From positions 37,682,732 to 37,746,731 of the forward strand of contig NC_026657.2 of the NCBI RefSeq assembly GCF_000004075.3: a stretch of DNA of 64,000 bases, given 5' to 3'. Each line of letters starts with the position of its first letter. Positions within the stretch are counted from its first letter, which is position 1. The notes under the pieces are model-generated. The model saw nothing but the letters and a program-made list of their open reading frames with translations, was not told the origin of the DNA and searched no databases. Of the stretch, positions 9,707 through 22,940 are shown in pieces. The stretch is from Cucumis sativus (lineage: Eukaryota; Streptophyta; Magnoliopsida; Cucurbitales; Cucurbitaceae). The translations under genes were made by a program, and so were the position numbers.

Positions 9707-12700
9707 TACTGTGTGTATTCTTTTCTTTTTGTAATTTTACCCCAAAAGAGAGAGGAAAATGTAAGAATATTTTAATACAAATCTAGAATGGGTTTCTAGT
9801 TAAGTTTTGTAAATTTGTGTTGGCAAATTTCATTTTCTCTAAAGAAAAAGAAAAAAGAAATTAATTGGCAACTAATTTACTCTTCAAAAGTATATTAATT
9901 TCTCCATTGATATAGATTTTAGGTACTTCACTTCGGTTATACATGTATTCGTCTTAGGTTGGGAAACTTGTGTTCTATAAAGTTGAAATTGTGTATTTAC
10001 GTTCATTTATGTTGGCATGGCTTTATTTCTAGTATTATCGTATCATTCGTCGCCTTTGTTCAATGTCTGAATGTATCTAAGAACTTTTGTTTTGAAGTGT
10101 AATTAATTAGTTTCGAGTGCTTTGGGAGTCCTATAAATTGTTGTAAATTTAGTGAATGTTTTTTTACTTTTCAAATGAAGAAAACTTCTATCACACCCCG
10201 CTTTAATGACACCTTTACTAGTCATGCGAGACGTGGCTGATTTGAGTTTTCTGTTGTGTTTAAATGCCAAAATACTCCATCTTAAGATCCTCAAGCTTTG
10301 TTTAATCGCCTAACTTATTAAACTTAACTTATAAATTTTATAGAAGTTTTCTTACATCTTCTCACAAAGTTTCTTAGCCTCTCGCTTAACATCATCTCGA
10401 CAAACCCTTCTTCGCATAGTAACACTTATCTCCAAAAATCTCAATTAACCTCTTTTGTGAACTTCCTTAATATATATATTATTAACTTCTTATTGCGTAC
10501 ACTTCTCAAAACGCCTTTTTTTAAAGTACACTTAGTTAAAATTATTCTTTAACTTAAGTGTGTGGGTCATATAATTTATCTGCTTTTATAAATTATCATA
10601 TGAATTTTTGTGAGTTTGAGATTGGTTGGTCTATGAACTTAAGCTTAGTTAGTATTTGAGAGAAATTAAGTTTATTTCTTCCAACGGTCATGATGATAAC
10701 ATGTACGTGACATCATTGTAAAGATCAGTTAGATTTGTTAACTTATATTTTTTATTTTAATGTAGGACATATATCAACTATTTTAATTAGTCTCGATCTC
10801 AATTTTTCATAAACATACGTAATTTCATCGTTATTTTGAGAGATTACATAACAATTTGTTACTTATCCAAAATTTAACATTCCACGATATGATTTTTATA
10901 TTGCTTGAATTTATTTAATCTAAATAAATTAAACTCATTCTATTTAATTCAAACATAATTTAATATATAAAATATTGATGATTGCTTAACGGTGGAATAT
11001 ATGATTCACACCTCATCATTATTGAAATACTCTTATTAGTGAGATTGTATACTACTATATTGAACAAAAACTTCTAAACTATATTAAAAGGTCTTAATTA
11101 ATTAAATTTTAATTCAAAAGTTTTAGTTAAATTTTAGACGTCGTATGAAACAAATATGTCTAACACTTTAAAATTAATATTAATTTTAAAATAAAAAATT
11201 ATAATAGCAGGAAAAACTTAGATGGAAATATTGAAACACATACCTAAGTTTTAATAATTTAAGATGTTTTGTTAATCATTTAAATTTAATAGTTAAAAGT
11301 TTATAAACATAAATAAATTCCTATAATTTATTATATTATATTCACATTTTACTAATATTTCTAAAAAATACACAACAAAAAATTTGACACTAAAAATGAG
11401 TACTTCTCAAAAACTTGTTTAGAAAGTTTGATATGGATTTAAGTTTGATATGGATTTAATGTTTCTTTGTCGAAGGGCAGTGAAACGTTGTTTAATCAAA
11501 GGCCAATTAACGTTGGGTTTAATGGTGAAGAGAGGTTCATATTTTAAACTTGGTCTTCTCACCCCGTGGAGTTATCTGTGCTTATAGATATACAATGGTT
11601 AGAATTTTAACATTCACTAACTTTGCTCAACAGTGTTGCTCACAATTTGGTTAAAACTATTTGCTTGATAATTCACTAACTTAATTATTTTATAAAATTG
11701 TTAAAATTATTATGAATATGAAATGTTTGGATATCTTCACAATGGATTGAGAATCTGTGTGGGTTTTCACAAGTCAACAGATAGATAAGATAACGGTCAT
11801 GTTAGCCTCTTCATTTAAGAGATAGAATTTAAAAAAAAAAAACTACTAAAAGACCCATTCTATGCCTATTTTAAGGGAAAGCTTTGAAACTTAGAATGAA
11901 TGAAGAGTTTGAGTAAGCAATGTTATTGAAGATTAAATTAATCTATTTAATTATAAAGGATAAACAATAATTTTTTGAAACCATTTTTTTTTTCTTTTTG
12001 TTAAAAAAAAAAAAAGAATTCCCCCCAAAATTCCATTGACTTTGTATTGATTGCCAATCATAATTATGAGAGTAAAAACAAAAATTTGTAACTTTCAAGG
12101 TGTGTACCAAAAACTAACTTTTCAAAAATATGAATAACACTAAAAATGAAGAAATAATTAAAAAGAAAAAAAAAAGGGAGAGTAAATGGACCAAAATACA
12201 TCAAGAGAGTTTTATCATGTTTTGAAATTGATTTCTTACGAGTTAGATTAGAAGAGATTATTGTTTAATTATTGCAAGCTGTCTAATAGTGTGAAAATGA
12301 GATATATTGACTTAATCATATGAAAAATAATGACATACAAAATTGGTCAAAAAAATGGCATACAAATATAGAATATTGAACTGTTTAAATTAATTTCATG
12401 AGGTGACATCACAAACACAAAACCCCTCCTTTTTGTTATTATTATTATCAGTATATTTGGAATTCAAATTTGAATTAATTGGGTTAGATATAAAAACTTC
12501 CATTATTGCAAATATTGAATGTGGTATACTATATTTGATTTGACAATATATCCCAAGTTAAATGTGAAGGACAAAAGCAAACATGCCTTTGAAAAGGATA
12601 AAAAGTGTCCAAATTTGTATACTGCATTATCTTTAGTTTTTTTTGCTTCTTAATACTCAAACTTTGTTTTGTGTGGTTGTCCACGTCTCAACCAAACTCA

Positions 12701-15700
12701 AAATAAATAAATAAAAGTGAGTCTTTCCTTTGTAATTATTTACGCTCTCCTTTGATGTGGTCAAGTGGAGGTATAACCAGAGACGTTTCTAACGCTTGTG
12801 ATTGCAAGGTGTCAATCCAAGTTCGACTCAACTATTTCTTGATTGGTATATATAAACATAGCTCACTCAGCCTCATTTAACTCTATGGGCATGGGCTTGT
12901 TGTGGCCTTGACCCTTGACTTAAAAAGACATCAATATATTAATTAAGTACATGATAAACTAAACAAAATTATGATCTTATAAAAATATCTAACAAAATTA
13001 GTAAGTTTTTAAATTTTAAACTATTTTTATAGGAAGTGTTTAAAGAAATGTATATTTTAAAGCATTTTTTCTTAAGTCAATCTGAACGGGTCCTTAGTTG
13101 GGATTGGGATTGGGTCGTATACAAGTCACGCCCAAACCCTCATGAGGCCCATGGAATAGATGCTTTGTAAGTAAAAGTCTCTTATCTTTCATTTTGATGG
13201 GTTTGGAAGAACTAAAAATTGGAATTCTAATAACTAAAACTCCAAAGGTTAAAAGTTTTAAAGATCGAAAGAAAACAAACTCTTTATATGTTTTGAAGAT
13301 CAAAAGATAGACTTTAAAATTATGATAGAGTAAAGCTCCAGAAGTCAATTGTTGCTCTTATAAAGATCTGAAAACTCTTTGTAAGCTTTTGAAGTAAAAA
13401 ACTTGAAAGATCAATCAAAGAAGATCAACAAGTTAGTGGACGATCCTAACTTTTCAACAAATTAAATAATCGCTAACCCAAGTTCATCAACAAATTATTA
13501 GTTGATAAAAGCAGTTTCAACGAGATATAAATCGGTCTAAACCAATATCAATATGACAAATGCCAATTAAACCCGTTCAACAAACCAACAATCCAACCCG
13601 CTATCAACAAATTAAAGGTTGATCCAACTTGATAAGCAAGTTCATAGGTCAATCCAACTCTATCAACCAGCTAATTGTCAATCCAACTCTATCAACCAGC
13701 TAATTGTCAATCCAACTGGATGATAACAAGCCAAACTTCAATTCAAACTAATCAACAAGTTTAGTGTTCATCGTTCAATTGAAGATCATTAAGTCTAAAA
13801 GTTGATCTCAACAAGTTCTAACACTTATCATTTATATGAAGATCATCAAATTTGAAAGTATTTCTTCCAAAGAAATCATTATAAGCCCAAAAATAAATTA
13901 TCCAAAAAATCAATAAATGTAACCAAGGATTAAATTTTATTCTACAGTGACTCTTCGAGAATAACAAAATATGATTTTATGAAAAGAGAAACTAATTAAA
14001 TAATAAAACAAATATATTCTCCTCTATAATCTCTAAATTCTCGTAGTTCTATTTAAATTAATAAATGTTTAGTTTGGTTTTCAATTATTTGAAGTTTGTT
14101 TTAATTATTTAAAAATCAAGACTATATTTTAACATTTTAAAAACCAATACAATACATGTAAAATTGTAATTTGAAAAGTAATAATAACATTGAATAAATT
14201 TAACTCTCCGATTTTCTTTTATACAAATTTACTTAGTTTATTTTTATAATTTTATTTTAAAAAGCTAATGTATCGCTTTCCTAAGTTTTAGTTATACGAT
14301 TTTTTTAATGCTCTAATTCTTATATTTTATATATACATTTCATACCTACACGAAAAAAGAATATGAAATTATCCTTTTAAAATTCAATTTAAAATTTTCG
14401 TTTTGGAATAATTGACTCTCGTTCATATATCATCGGTGGCATAAATTTTATGGTCATACGTGGGTTTCTATCCCATCATGAACTCTACTAATTTGGAAAT
14501 AGCTTCTTCTAAAGTAAAATTCCTTCAAAGACTTAAATACAAAAGCAAGTTGGAGTTGTCATTGTAGAATGGGATATGAAATATTTTCTTGCAAAAAGGT
14601 TTGGGTGAAAGAGATTGATTGATGAGGTGTGAAAGTTTGAATCGAAAGAACATAATAGGGCAAAATGGAAATTGTAAAAAACTGGAAGCTAAGGGGGAAA
14701 ATGAAAGAGAAATTAGGTCTTTTTAATATAGTAGAGATAGGGATAATCATACAATAGGATATTCTTATAAGAAAAAATTAAACAATCGTATAATTAGAGG
14801 TTTATTTATTTAAGTTATGTATGTAGAAAGTCAAATAAGTTTTTTTTTTTTTTTTATAGATTGAATGTTCATTTCATTGTGAAACTAAAACATATATTAT
14901 AAGATAATATTTGAATTTCATTAAGGTAATCTTTAGCAAATGTGCTAATAATGATTTTTTTTTTTTTAATTATTAGAGAAGGTAAATGATAATGGTTGAT
15001 TTTTTGTATCCTAACCTAAAGTCCCATATTTAATTAGTAATCATTTAACAATGGTTTATATTGATTCTTGAATATATATGCACGTGTTACTATTTAATTT
15101 AAATCATGACACAAAAGTTAAGATATAAAAGAATATTTTCTTTAAAAAAATCAAATTCTTAAAATAATTTATTATCAATTTTTATTTATTTAAAACAACG
15201 CATCATTATTAATTTATTTTGTGAAAAATAAGTTATATCCTTACTAAATTGAACCTATAAGTATTCCTAAACTTATGTGATGTAAAAGTGTGTAAGTAAT
15301 GACTTTAAAATATAATAATCTTACATTATGCACAAACCCTAACACGAGACTAGCCGTGATTGATGGAAATCACAATGCCATCAAGTGTTTTCTTCTCTCT
15401 CTTTTTTTTTTCTATTGATGTTTTCGGTATGAAACACAAGAAAATTGATACACGTCTTGTTCTTCAAAGTATATACATGCACATAAAAAGAAAGAAAGAA
15501 TGAAACCATTTTCATGACAAGCCCACCTCGAGAGAAAGAAAAAAGAATTCCCAACAATACATCGTGATCCTGTGTTTACTGTAATTTACTGTAACATTCT
15601 ATTTAAATCCATAATATATATACATAACATTTAAGAAAAGAAGTTTGACGAATATGTAAATTACAGCTACCTCTTATTCTTTATCATATTCACTTTTCAT

Positions 15701-16972
15701 TATATACTTTAGACATCAAATCAACCAATTTTTTTTATAAAAAAAAGTCGTAAAAGCCACTTTGAGGGCGCAAAGCCAATGTGACATTAAACAAACGCTG
15801 CCCATTTTCTTTCTTCAATTCTTAATCTTCATCTTCATCTTTTTCTTTAAATTAATTATATTTAAATGTCATTGTAATTGCAGATTTTTATATTTTATAG
15901 TTAAGAAGTTAGGGTTGTAAGGATAAATTAAAACAGTTCCTTTTGGAACGAGTTAGAAATGATAGTATGTATAAGTTGAAATTTGGAAAAAGTTAAAAAT
16001 AATATATAAATTGATAGAAAGAAGCAAGCAACCAAATTTGGGTGTCAAATAGCCAAAAACGAATAGAAAAATGGGTATCCAATGAAGAAACAGGCACACA
16101 CTGCTTTTCTCATTAAAGTCATGTGCAAACTGCAAACCTTGGCTTTCTTCATTATCTTACTCACTCACTCCTCAATATTATGATCTTTCATTGCTAATTT
16201 CTCTGTCTCATCCTCTCCTTTTCTTTTCTTTTTTTTTCCAATTCTCAAGAATCTTTGTACAGCTCACTCTTCACCTACCACAGGTGTCCCACGTGGCTCC
16301 AGCTCCAAAGATAATATCTCTTCTGTTTTTTTCTTCAACGGTGTTTCTCTTTCACAACAATTCTAAAACTCAACATTTCCACTTTAAATTAAATACTAAA
16401 TACAATCATTTTTCACTATTAGGTAAAACGTCATTTTTATGTATATTTCTCGACAACTCACAACACAATTAGGAATTTAATCTTATAGTAATTTTAGAAA
16501 TAATAATTAATCTATAGTCCATTAGATTTTAACAAATTTGGTTATATTTGCTATTTTTAAAAAGGTTGCCATATAAATGGAATTGCTTTACTACTACTTT
16601 TTTTTTCTTTTTTTAGATAATAATAATTGCATGCAGCCAAGTACACTGGGACGCTATTCCCGACAAAACCTCGCGACTCGCGACTCAATAAACTACAAAC
16701 GGAATTAAAATATTATATTTCATTCTACAAATATAATAAACGAAAAAAAAAAAAAAAGAAAGAAACGAAAACCATTTTTTTTCTCTTTTTCTTTATAAGT
16801 AATAATTCCAATTACATGAAGAGAAAAAAGAAAAAAACTAATATTAGCCGAAGACGACAACGAAGACGAAAACAAGAGAAATAATAATAGTAATAATGAA
16901 CAAGGAAAAAAAAAAAAAAAGGATAAGGGAAACGGCGCCGTACCGGAGAGCTCCTTTGAGAAGAGAACTCTT
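9707..16972. other. Long AT-rich intergenic region
   Basis: The first ~150 bp is probably the 3' UTR of the 14-1-1-like gene. No further coding region was recognised over 7 kb. A block of degenerate CAACAAGTT/TCAATCCAACT-type repeats spans about 13.42-13.85 kb. Poly(A) and poly(T) tracts occur near 12.0, 14.84 and 16.75 kb. The stretch just below 16973 should contain the SMT2 3' UTR. Confidence 0.6.
13649..13719. repeat. 29-bp tandem repeat within a degenerate repeat block
   Basis: Two identical 29-bp units (13649-13677 and 13678-13706) starting TCAATCCAACTCTATCAACC are followed by a partial third. Flanking sequence from about 13.42 to 13.85 kb contains diverged versions of the same words, so the exact units look like a recent duplication inside an older array. 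Confidence 0.85.
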
Positions 16973-18055
16973 CTAACAAGTTTTAGGCGATTCCGGTTTC
17001 CTGCAAACGATCAAATGCATAGGCGAGAAGATTCCAGCATCGCCGCTTCGAGTCAAATAATCAGCTGCTTCCACCAACATTTCATGAACATCCAGAGTTC
17101 CTTTCGGAGCGATTCTCAACGTTGCCAAGATCGTCACTAGTATATGATTCCTCCAGTATGCAACTCGCCCCATTTTCAACCGCTCCCACCACGGCAACGC
17201 CGGCGGTTTCGCCAGATCCTCCTCTTTCAAAACCTCAAAACCAACTTTCTTCGCCGATTTCGCAACGTCACTGTACAATTTAACCCCTGGCAAAGCATTC
17301 CCTCTTGCAATCTCTTCGATAATCTTCACATGCTCTGGATTTGCGGTATCGTATTTATCGGTCGAAACCCATTCTAAGGATACGAATAAGGAACCCGGTT
17401 TCAGTACTCTGTAGATTTCGGAGTATACATCTTCAAGCTTCGGCGCGTGACACGTCGCTTCAATAGCGTAAGCCCCATTGAAGGTTTCATCGGAAAAGGG
17501 CATTTCTAAGAAATTTCCGCATACCACTTCACAGAGCGAGTCTAATCCAGCTTTTCTGTTGTGTAATCTAGCACGTTGGACTTGGTAATCGTTGATTGTG
17601 ATTCCGACAACATTGGCTTTGGAATAAGCAGCGATGGACCGCATCGGACCTCCAACGCCGCATCCAACATCGAGGATCCGATCCCCGGGTTTGGCTTTGA
17701 CTAGATCGGCGACCATTTCTTCGTGGAGACGGGTGGCTTCTTTGTAAGTTTTTCCAGGAATGGGACGGGCGAAATGGAAGGATTGGCCCCAACCCCACTC
17801 GTAAATATCAGTGACTAAGTTGTAAAAGGTATCGACATAATCAGGGACTTTTTCGGTGGTTTCAATCTTCTCAGGGCGGCGGAAGAAGGACCAGTATTGT
17901 TTGTACTTGTCTTGGATTTTCTCGGAGGAGATTGAGCCGCCGGAGAGGTTGACAGCAAGCTTGCCTTGGCGTTCGGCGGAGCCATAGATGAAGAAGAACC
18001 AGTAAAGGCCGGCAGCGAGGAGAGTCCCGGTGAGGAAGAAGGGGAGAGAATCCAT
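16973..18055 (-). CDS. SMT2: Sterol C24-methyltransferase 2 (24-methylenesterol C-methyltransferase)
   Basis: An intronless 360-residue ORF, the usual SMT2 length. It transfers a second methyl group from S-adenosylmethionine to the sterol side chain (24-methylenelophenol to 24-ethylidenelophenol), which steers flux towards sitosterol at the ER membrane. Visible signatures are an N-terminal membrane anchor (residues 5-24), YEWGWGQSFHF at 85-95, the SAM-binding motif ILDVGCGVGGP at 127-137, the sterol-side motif EATCHAP at 199-205 and a conserved end (IFSPMHLIVCRKPES). SMT2 rather than SMT1 is called from the N terminus (MDSLPFFLTG, LSGGSIS) and length. The start at 18055 is preferred over an in-frame Met 41 codons upstream because it matches the family N terminus. 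Confidence 0.95.
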   Translation of the reverse strand: MDSLPFFLTGTLLAAGLYWFFFIYGSAERQGKLAVNLSGGSISSEKIQDKYKQYWSFFRRPEKIETTEKVPDYVDTFYNLVTDIYEWGWGQSFHFARPIPGKTYKEATRLHEEMVADLVKAKPGDRILDVGCGVGGPMRSIAAYSKANVVGITINDYQVQRARLHNRKAGLDSLCEVVCGNFLEMPFSDETFNGAYAIEATCHAPKLEDVYSEIYRVLKPGSLFVSLEWVSTDKYDTANPEHVKIIEEIARGNALPGVKLYSDVAKSAKKVGFEVLKEEDLAKPPALPWWERLKMGRVAYWRNHILVTILATLRIAPKGTLDVHEMLVEAADYLTRSGDAGIFSPMHLIVCRKPESPKTC

Positions 18056-18152
18056 TAGAGAAATGTTAGAAAGGGAAGAGGAATTATTTTGTGAAGAAAA
18101 TAAGGAGAGGTTGAAAATGAAAGTGTTTAAATGTTGTGTGAATGTGTGGAGG

Positions 18153-18158
18153 CACGTG
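18153..18158. promoter_or_regulatory. G-box (CACGTG) just upstream of SMT2
   Basis: A palindromic CACGTG lies about 100 bp upstream of the SMT2 ATG, in GGCACGTGAGGTGCACC. It may fall in the 5' UTR. G-boxes bind bHLH and bZIP factors; function here is inferred only. Confidence 0.4.
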
Positions 18159-18248
18159 AGGTGCACCTGCGTTAACAATTTTATTATTTATTTAGAAATT
18201 GACAGCGAAAAAAAACAATATTTATTAATTCGTAGTATTGTAATGAAA

Positions 18249-18271
18249 GAAGTGAGTGAGTGAGTGAGTGG
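18249..18271. repeat. TGAG tetranucleotide microsatellite
   Basis: Five tandem GTGA/TGAG units sit about 200 bp upstream of the SMT2 start codon, in its promoter region. Confidence 0.8.
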
Positions 18272-21200
18272 GAGGTTGGGATTGGGAAGTGGGCCCAAGC
18301 AAATCCCTAATGCATCACTCCTTTTTTCATTACTATTTTTCTTTAAATAGAAAATTATTAATTCTCTTTTTATGCAACTTAATTTTACGTTTTACCAAAA
18401 TCAAACTACACTTATTATTATTTATTTTACACACATTTTCTTCTCAAATTAATGCTCATTAAACTACGTTACATTATAACAAAAATTAACCCTTGAAACT
18501 AATTATTACACTTCCATTTTATTAAATAAATTGAACTAAATCCAATTAGTTATCATTCAGCTCAGAAAATTACCAACATAAATGTCTATTGCTTACTGGT
18601 TTCATCTTCTTTTCATTTGGTGTAACACAATAATATCTAAAATGGAAACAAAAAATGAGAATTGAAAAGAAAGGAATCAATGAGATTTAAATCTAAAATA
18701 AAGAAATGTAATATTAATAAAGAAAATTGCATGTGGGGATGACTGACAGATCACGAGGTTTGTTTCATAGTTGGGTTTAGGGTTAAGTTTTAATATATTG
18801 TCGATGAAAACGGAGCGTTTTATTAATTATTGTTATTTTTGTTGGAAATTGGAGTGGTGACGTGGATGAAGGTGTCCCGACTTTGATGTCTTGGCAATCA
18901 CGTGGAAGCTTCTCCCCAAATTTCTCCTTTTTTTAAAAATTATGTTTCTTCGTTTTTCCAATTTCCAAAACCAATTTGTTTTTATTTGTTCAACTACTTC
19001 TCTTCTACTCCAACTTTCATTTTTCTTTCCATAATTATACAAATGATTATGATCATTTTTAAAGGATTTCAATTTTATTTTTTATTATTATTTTCTAATT
19101 TTTTTATTCTAAATTCAAACATCCATATTCCTCTATTTAATTTACCAAATTATCTTAGTTTTTGTAAAATATTTTTTAGTAATTTCTTCAAAGATCATTT
19201 TCAACATTTTTCACGTTGAATCCTTACGTACGAATAAATTATACTCCTGTTTTTTAATTGGTATTCTATGAAACGATATAAGAAGAAACAAAATAGTTTC
19301 TAAGAAATTAATTATAAACTAAAGTCAATTGCGTGGAACACGATACAAGATAAATACTTATTAATTTTTTAAAAATTCATATTCCAACTCCAATCACAAA
19401 TTTTGTATATTTAATTTATCAAATCGTTCTAGTTTTTATAATGCATGGGTAAAAAAAAAATACGAGTCAAGCATTGTAATCATAATAAATTGTCTAATAC
19501 AAGATTAAAGAAGAAATCAAAATTTCAATTTTGTGTAATTGTACCAAATTCATAACTTAATAAAATGCTATATTTTTTAAATAAAAAGATAAAAATTAAA
19601 TAAACTCGTAAGCATAGGAATTATAAATGAGAAAAGAAAATTGATTAAATAGTATTTATACCTAAATGAATTAATTATAAATAAAGAATGATTGAGGGGT
19701 TGATAACATAATCGTGGAAAGGGTTATATCCCCTCACACTTTCCCTCTCCCAAAAACACTTCCTAAAACACTTACATAGTATATTTTATACTCATTCAAA
19801 ATATTAAGTGATTTTAAGAATGATAAGAATTGATTAAATCACTATAGATTCACTCTCAAACGATGTTGTTAAGTGCTTGTTGACTACAATTAATTAAGAA
19901 GTGGTTCTATGATGTGTTTGATAAGTTTTTCATAATTGGGCTTTGACCAGCCCATGCATCATGAATTTGAATTGGCCCAATATTGACCTAAGAAATTGAA
20001 GGGATTTGTAGTTAAAAGAGTGTTAAAATGAAATCTCTATTACATTAATGTCTTCAAGTTTTTGTTTTTTTAAACAGAGAGTTTATTGAGTTTCAATTTA
20101 ATGTGAATCACCTAAACCCTAAATCCTAAATGTAAAACAAGTAAAATTTAATGGTTTTATTCTTTCTCACTCCTGCACAATTCTAGAGTTTCATGCCCAT
20201 CAATGGTATTTTCTAAATAGAGAAGACCTTTAAAAACTCTATTCTTTCTTCTTCCTCTCATTTTCGGTTAAAGATGAATGATAGAGCATAGGGTGAAGCT
20301 TCTAGCATTGAGCACGAGATGAAGCTTTTGATGTCATTATTTTACTAGTTATTCATCGAGTTGACAACATGAGTTTTGGACGAGATGAACATGAAAAAAA
20401 TAAAAGAAAAAGATGAAAGAAAAACATATAGTGATATATATAATCGTTTATTTTATATAAATGATGATTTTTATCGTGAAATATGTTGTACTAGTAATAT
20501 ACTTACATGTACTTAAATATTTTCAAATAAATAATTGAATGTGATTTTCTATTTTCAAATGAAAATGAAAAGGAAAATGTTTTATATTAAATGTCTTTTC
20601 ACTCTCCAATTGGAAATAAAAATATATTATATTATATGCAATTTCTCTCTCCATCGTTAAAAGAACTTTGAAAATAGAAAAATATATATCAATAAATATA
20701 TTAAGTTGTAGTGAATTCAATTATATTTGGGTACATATCAAATATACTTAACAATATATTTCATATATATGTTTAAATATTTTCAAATAAACAAATAAAT
20801 ATTTTACATAATATAAAAAATCAAAATGAAAGACAAAATGCAAAATAAAATCATATAAAATGTCATTTTCTCTCTTCAAATGAAAATAGAGAAAAATTAT
20901 ATTAAATATATTTTCACTCTCCAATCGAAAATAAGAAAATATTATATTAAATGTATTTTCTCATCTCATAGTAAACCATAACAAATGCATATTTCTATAC
21001 TAACAAATGCATGGGCATGGAACCTTTTGGTGCAAAAATTGGTGTCATTTCGCGGGACGTGACACCATCTCCCACTCAATCTTCGACGTTTTCGTTGTGA
21101 TATTTTCGTGCTATCCTTTTTCCTTATAGTGTCATCTTGTCTACATAGCTTCAAGTATGACTTTTCCTGTCATCCATATGCATTTTAGGGTACCTCTCTC

Positions 21201-22579
21201 TGTTTTTTTTTTTTTTTATATATATAGAAAAACTAGGGTCTTCTTGCGAGCATCGACGTAGGTCTTACCTTTCGATTTTCCTATTCTACAATTCTAGAAA
21301 AAATTTACAATCATCAAGAGGTGCTAGGAGGAAATCGATCTTACCTTTCGATTTTCCTATCCTCATCTTGACATCCCGAGCCCATACACGTTGTGTTGGA
21401 TCAGTATGACAACCTTCGAGGGGCGAATAAGGTTTAATTAAATTTTTTAACAAATAAGCCTAAATTAAATTAATTAGATAATTTTTAAATTAAAAAAATA
21501 AATCTTTCTAAAATATGTTAAATAACAAGATTGATAAAAAGATATGAATTGGAGTATGCAATCAAACTCAACCAAGAAGAATATGTAACTAAAATTAAAT
21601 GCAAAAATAATTAGAAAGAGTTAGAGAAGAAAACATCATAATTTTATAGTGGTTCGATTAAACTCAACCTAAATCCATTTTTCCAAACACCTCTTGAAAT
21701 TTTGATTGAAAATCTTCTTTTGACTCTTTCCACGGATTAGAGCAGAACCACTACTTGCACTCCTTGATAATTTCTTACTCGTAAATAAAGTGGAAGTAGA
21801 AGTTGGTGCATCACTTAGATTCCACTTTCATGCTTCAACATATGTTTCAGACTCTTGGATGTTTTTGGTAATAGGAAATTTGCACTTTTATCCAAGTTTA
21901 ATATATTATGATGTTTCCTCTTAAAACTAATGGGGAGTTGTTTCGAGAGAACTATCGATATCTTCTCTGTGTATTTGTTCCACGATATGCTAAAGTTGTG
22001 GTTTGATGGTTTATTAGATTATATCCTTGGTATTTGCATCATCTGATTTTACCATCATTTTCTAATAATGATATTCTTCCCTTTCTACTTATCAAAATAG
22101 CACTTTTGCACATCAGTGACAAAATACATGCAACTGATATGTGTTCCTAATTTATCAGATTGTTGCTCTGGGAGAAGGTGTTTTGTTAGAAGCTAAACTT
22201 TTGAGCAGGTCAATGCAAATTTAAGATAATTTTATTTGACTGTTTTCCTTCCTGATCTGTATAACATGAGGTCGGTGTTATTAATAGTGTAGGAAAAGGA
22301 AGTTGCACATCAAAGAGAGGTATTTACAGCATCAGATGTGTAAGGATTTTGTATCGTGAACATGTGGAAGGTTGAATTTACGAGCGTTGAAGGTTGAAGA
22401 CTGTGAAGACGTTTAGAGTTTCTTATTTAAGTCTTGTATTAGGATCTTGTTTCATGAATTACTGTAGAATGTACATATAAACACATTATTTAGATTTTAT
22501 TTTGTATATACATATGTAAAAGAGAAAGATTGTAGTTTCTAAAAGAATATTAATTTTATTGATTTGTTGGAGTAAGAAA
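18272..22579. other. AT-rich intergenic DNA with diverged repeats
   Basis: No coding region was recognised. A short imperfect inverted repeat lies at about 19693-19736 (GAGGGGTTGATAAC ... GTTATATCCCCTC). Diverged repeats sharing TTCACTCTCCAAT and TATTAAATGT span about 20.52-20.97 kb. A 22-bp direct repeat lies at 21263-21284 and 21339-21360. The 21.62-21.85 kb stretch (TAGTGGTTCGATTAAACTC...) resembles plant LTR-type repeats but could not be classified. Confidence 0.5.
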
Positions 22580-22940
22580 AAAAGTATTTATCTACACAGA
22601 TCTATAATGTCGTTTTTTTTAACTATTTGACGTCATAAAAAATGGACAACAATGCAACAATTTAATAAAACATAAATTTGTAAAAGTAGACCCAAAAGAC
22701 AATGCTTTAATGTCAGTTTTAAAATGATTATTGGAGATCTATGATCGATTCTAAACCGACATTGTTGGTATCTTTAATGTTGGTCAAAGGCCTTTAATAG
22801 CATGATTATAGATGTCAGTTTGAAACCGACATCATACCTCTTTAATGTCGACTTTGAACAGACATAAAGGCCTCTTTAATGTTGCTTTTAATAACACTTA
22901 TCAACTGACATTAAAGCCTATTTTTGTACTAGTATTTATT
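22580..22940. mobile_element. CACTA-like (En/Spm) subterminal repeat region
   Basis: The motif TTTAATGTC(A/G)GTTT and its complement AAACCGACATT recur in both orientations: near 22606, 22705-22720, 22753-22763, 22811-22832, 22840-22850 and 22903-22915. The block ends TTAAAGCCTATTTTTGTAC, a degraded form of the usual CACTA terminus (...TTTTTGTAGTG). Dense inverted subterminal motifs of this wording are typical of plant CACTA elements. No matching 5' end or target duplication was found, so this is a remnant. Confidence 0.55.

Noticed and set aside
12780..12850. tRNA-like words (AAGTTCGACTC)
   Set aside because: No acceptor stem or D/anticodon arms could be folded around it.
19693..19736. Short inverted repeat as a terminator or MITE
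   Set aside because: It is imperfect, with no target duplication and no gene nearby.
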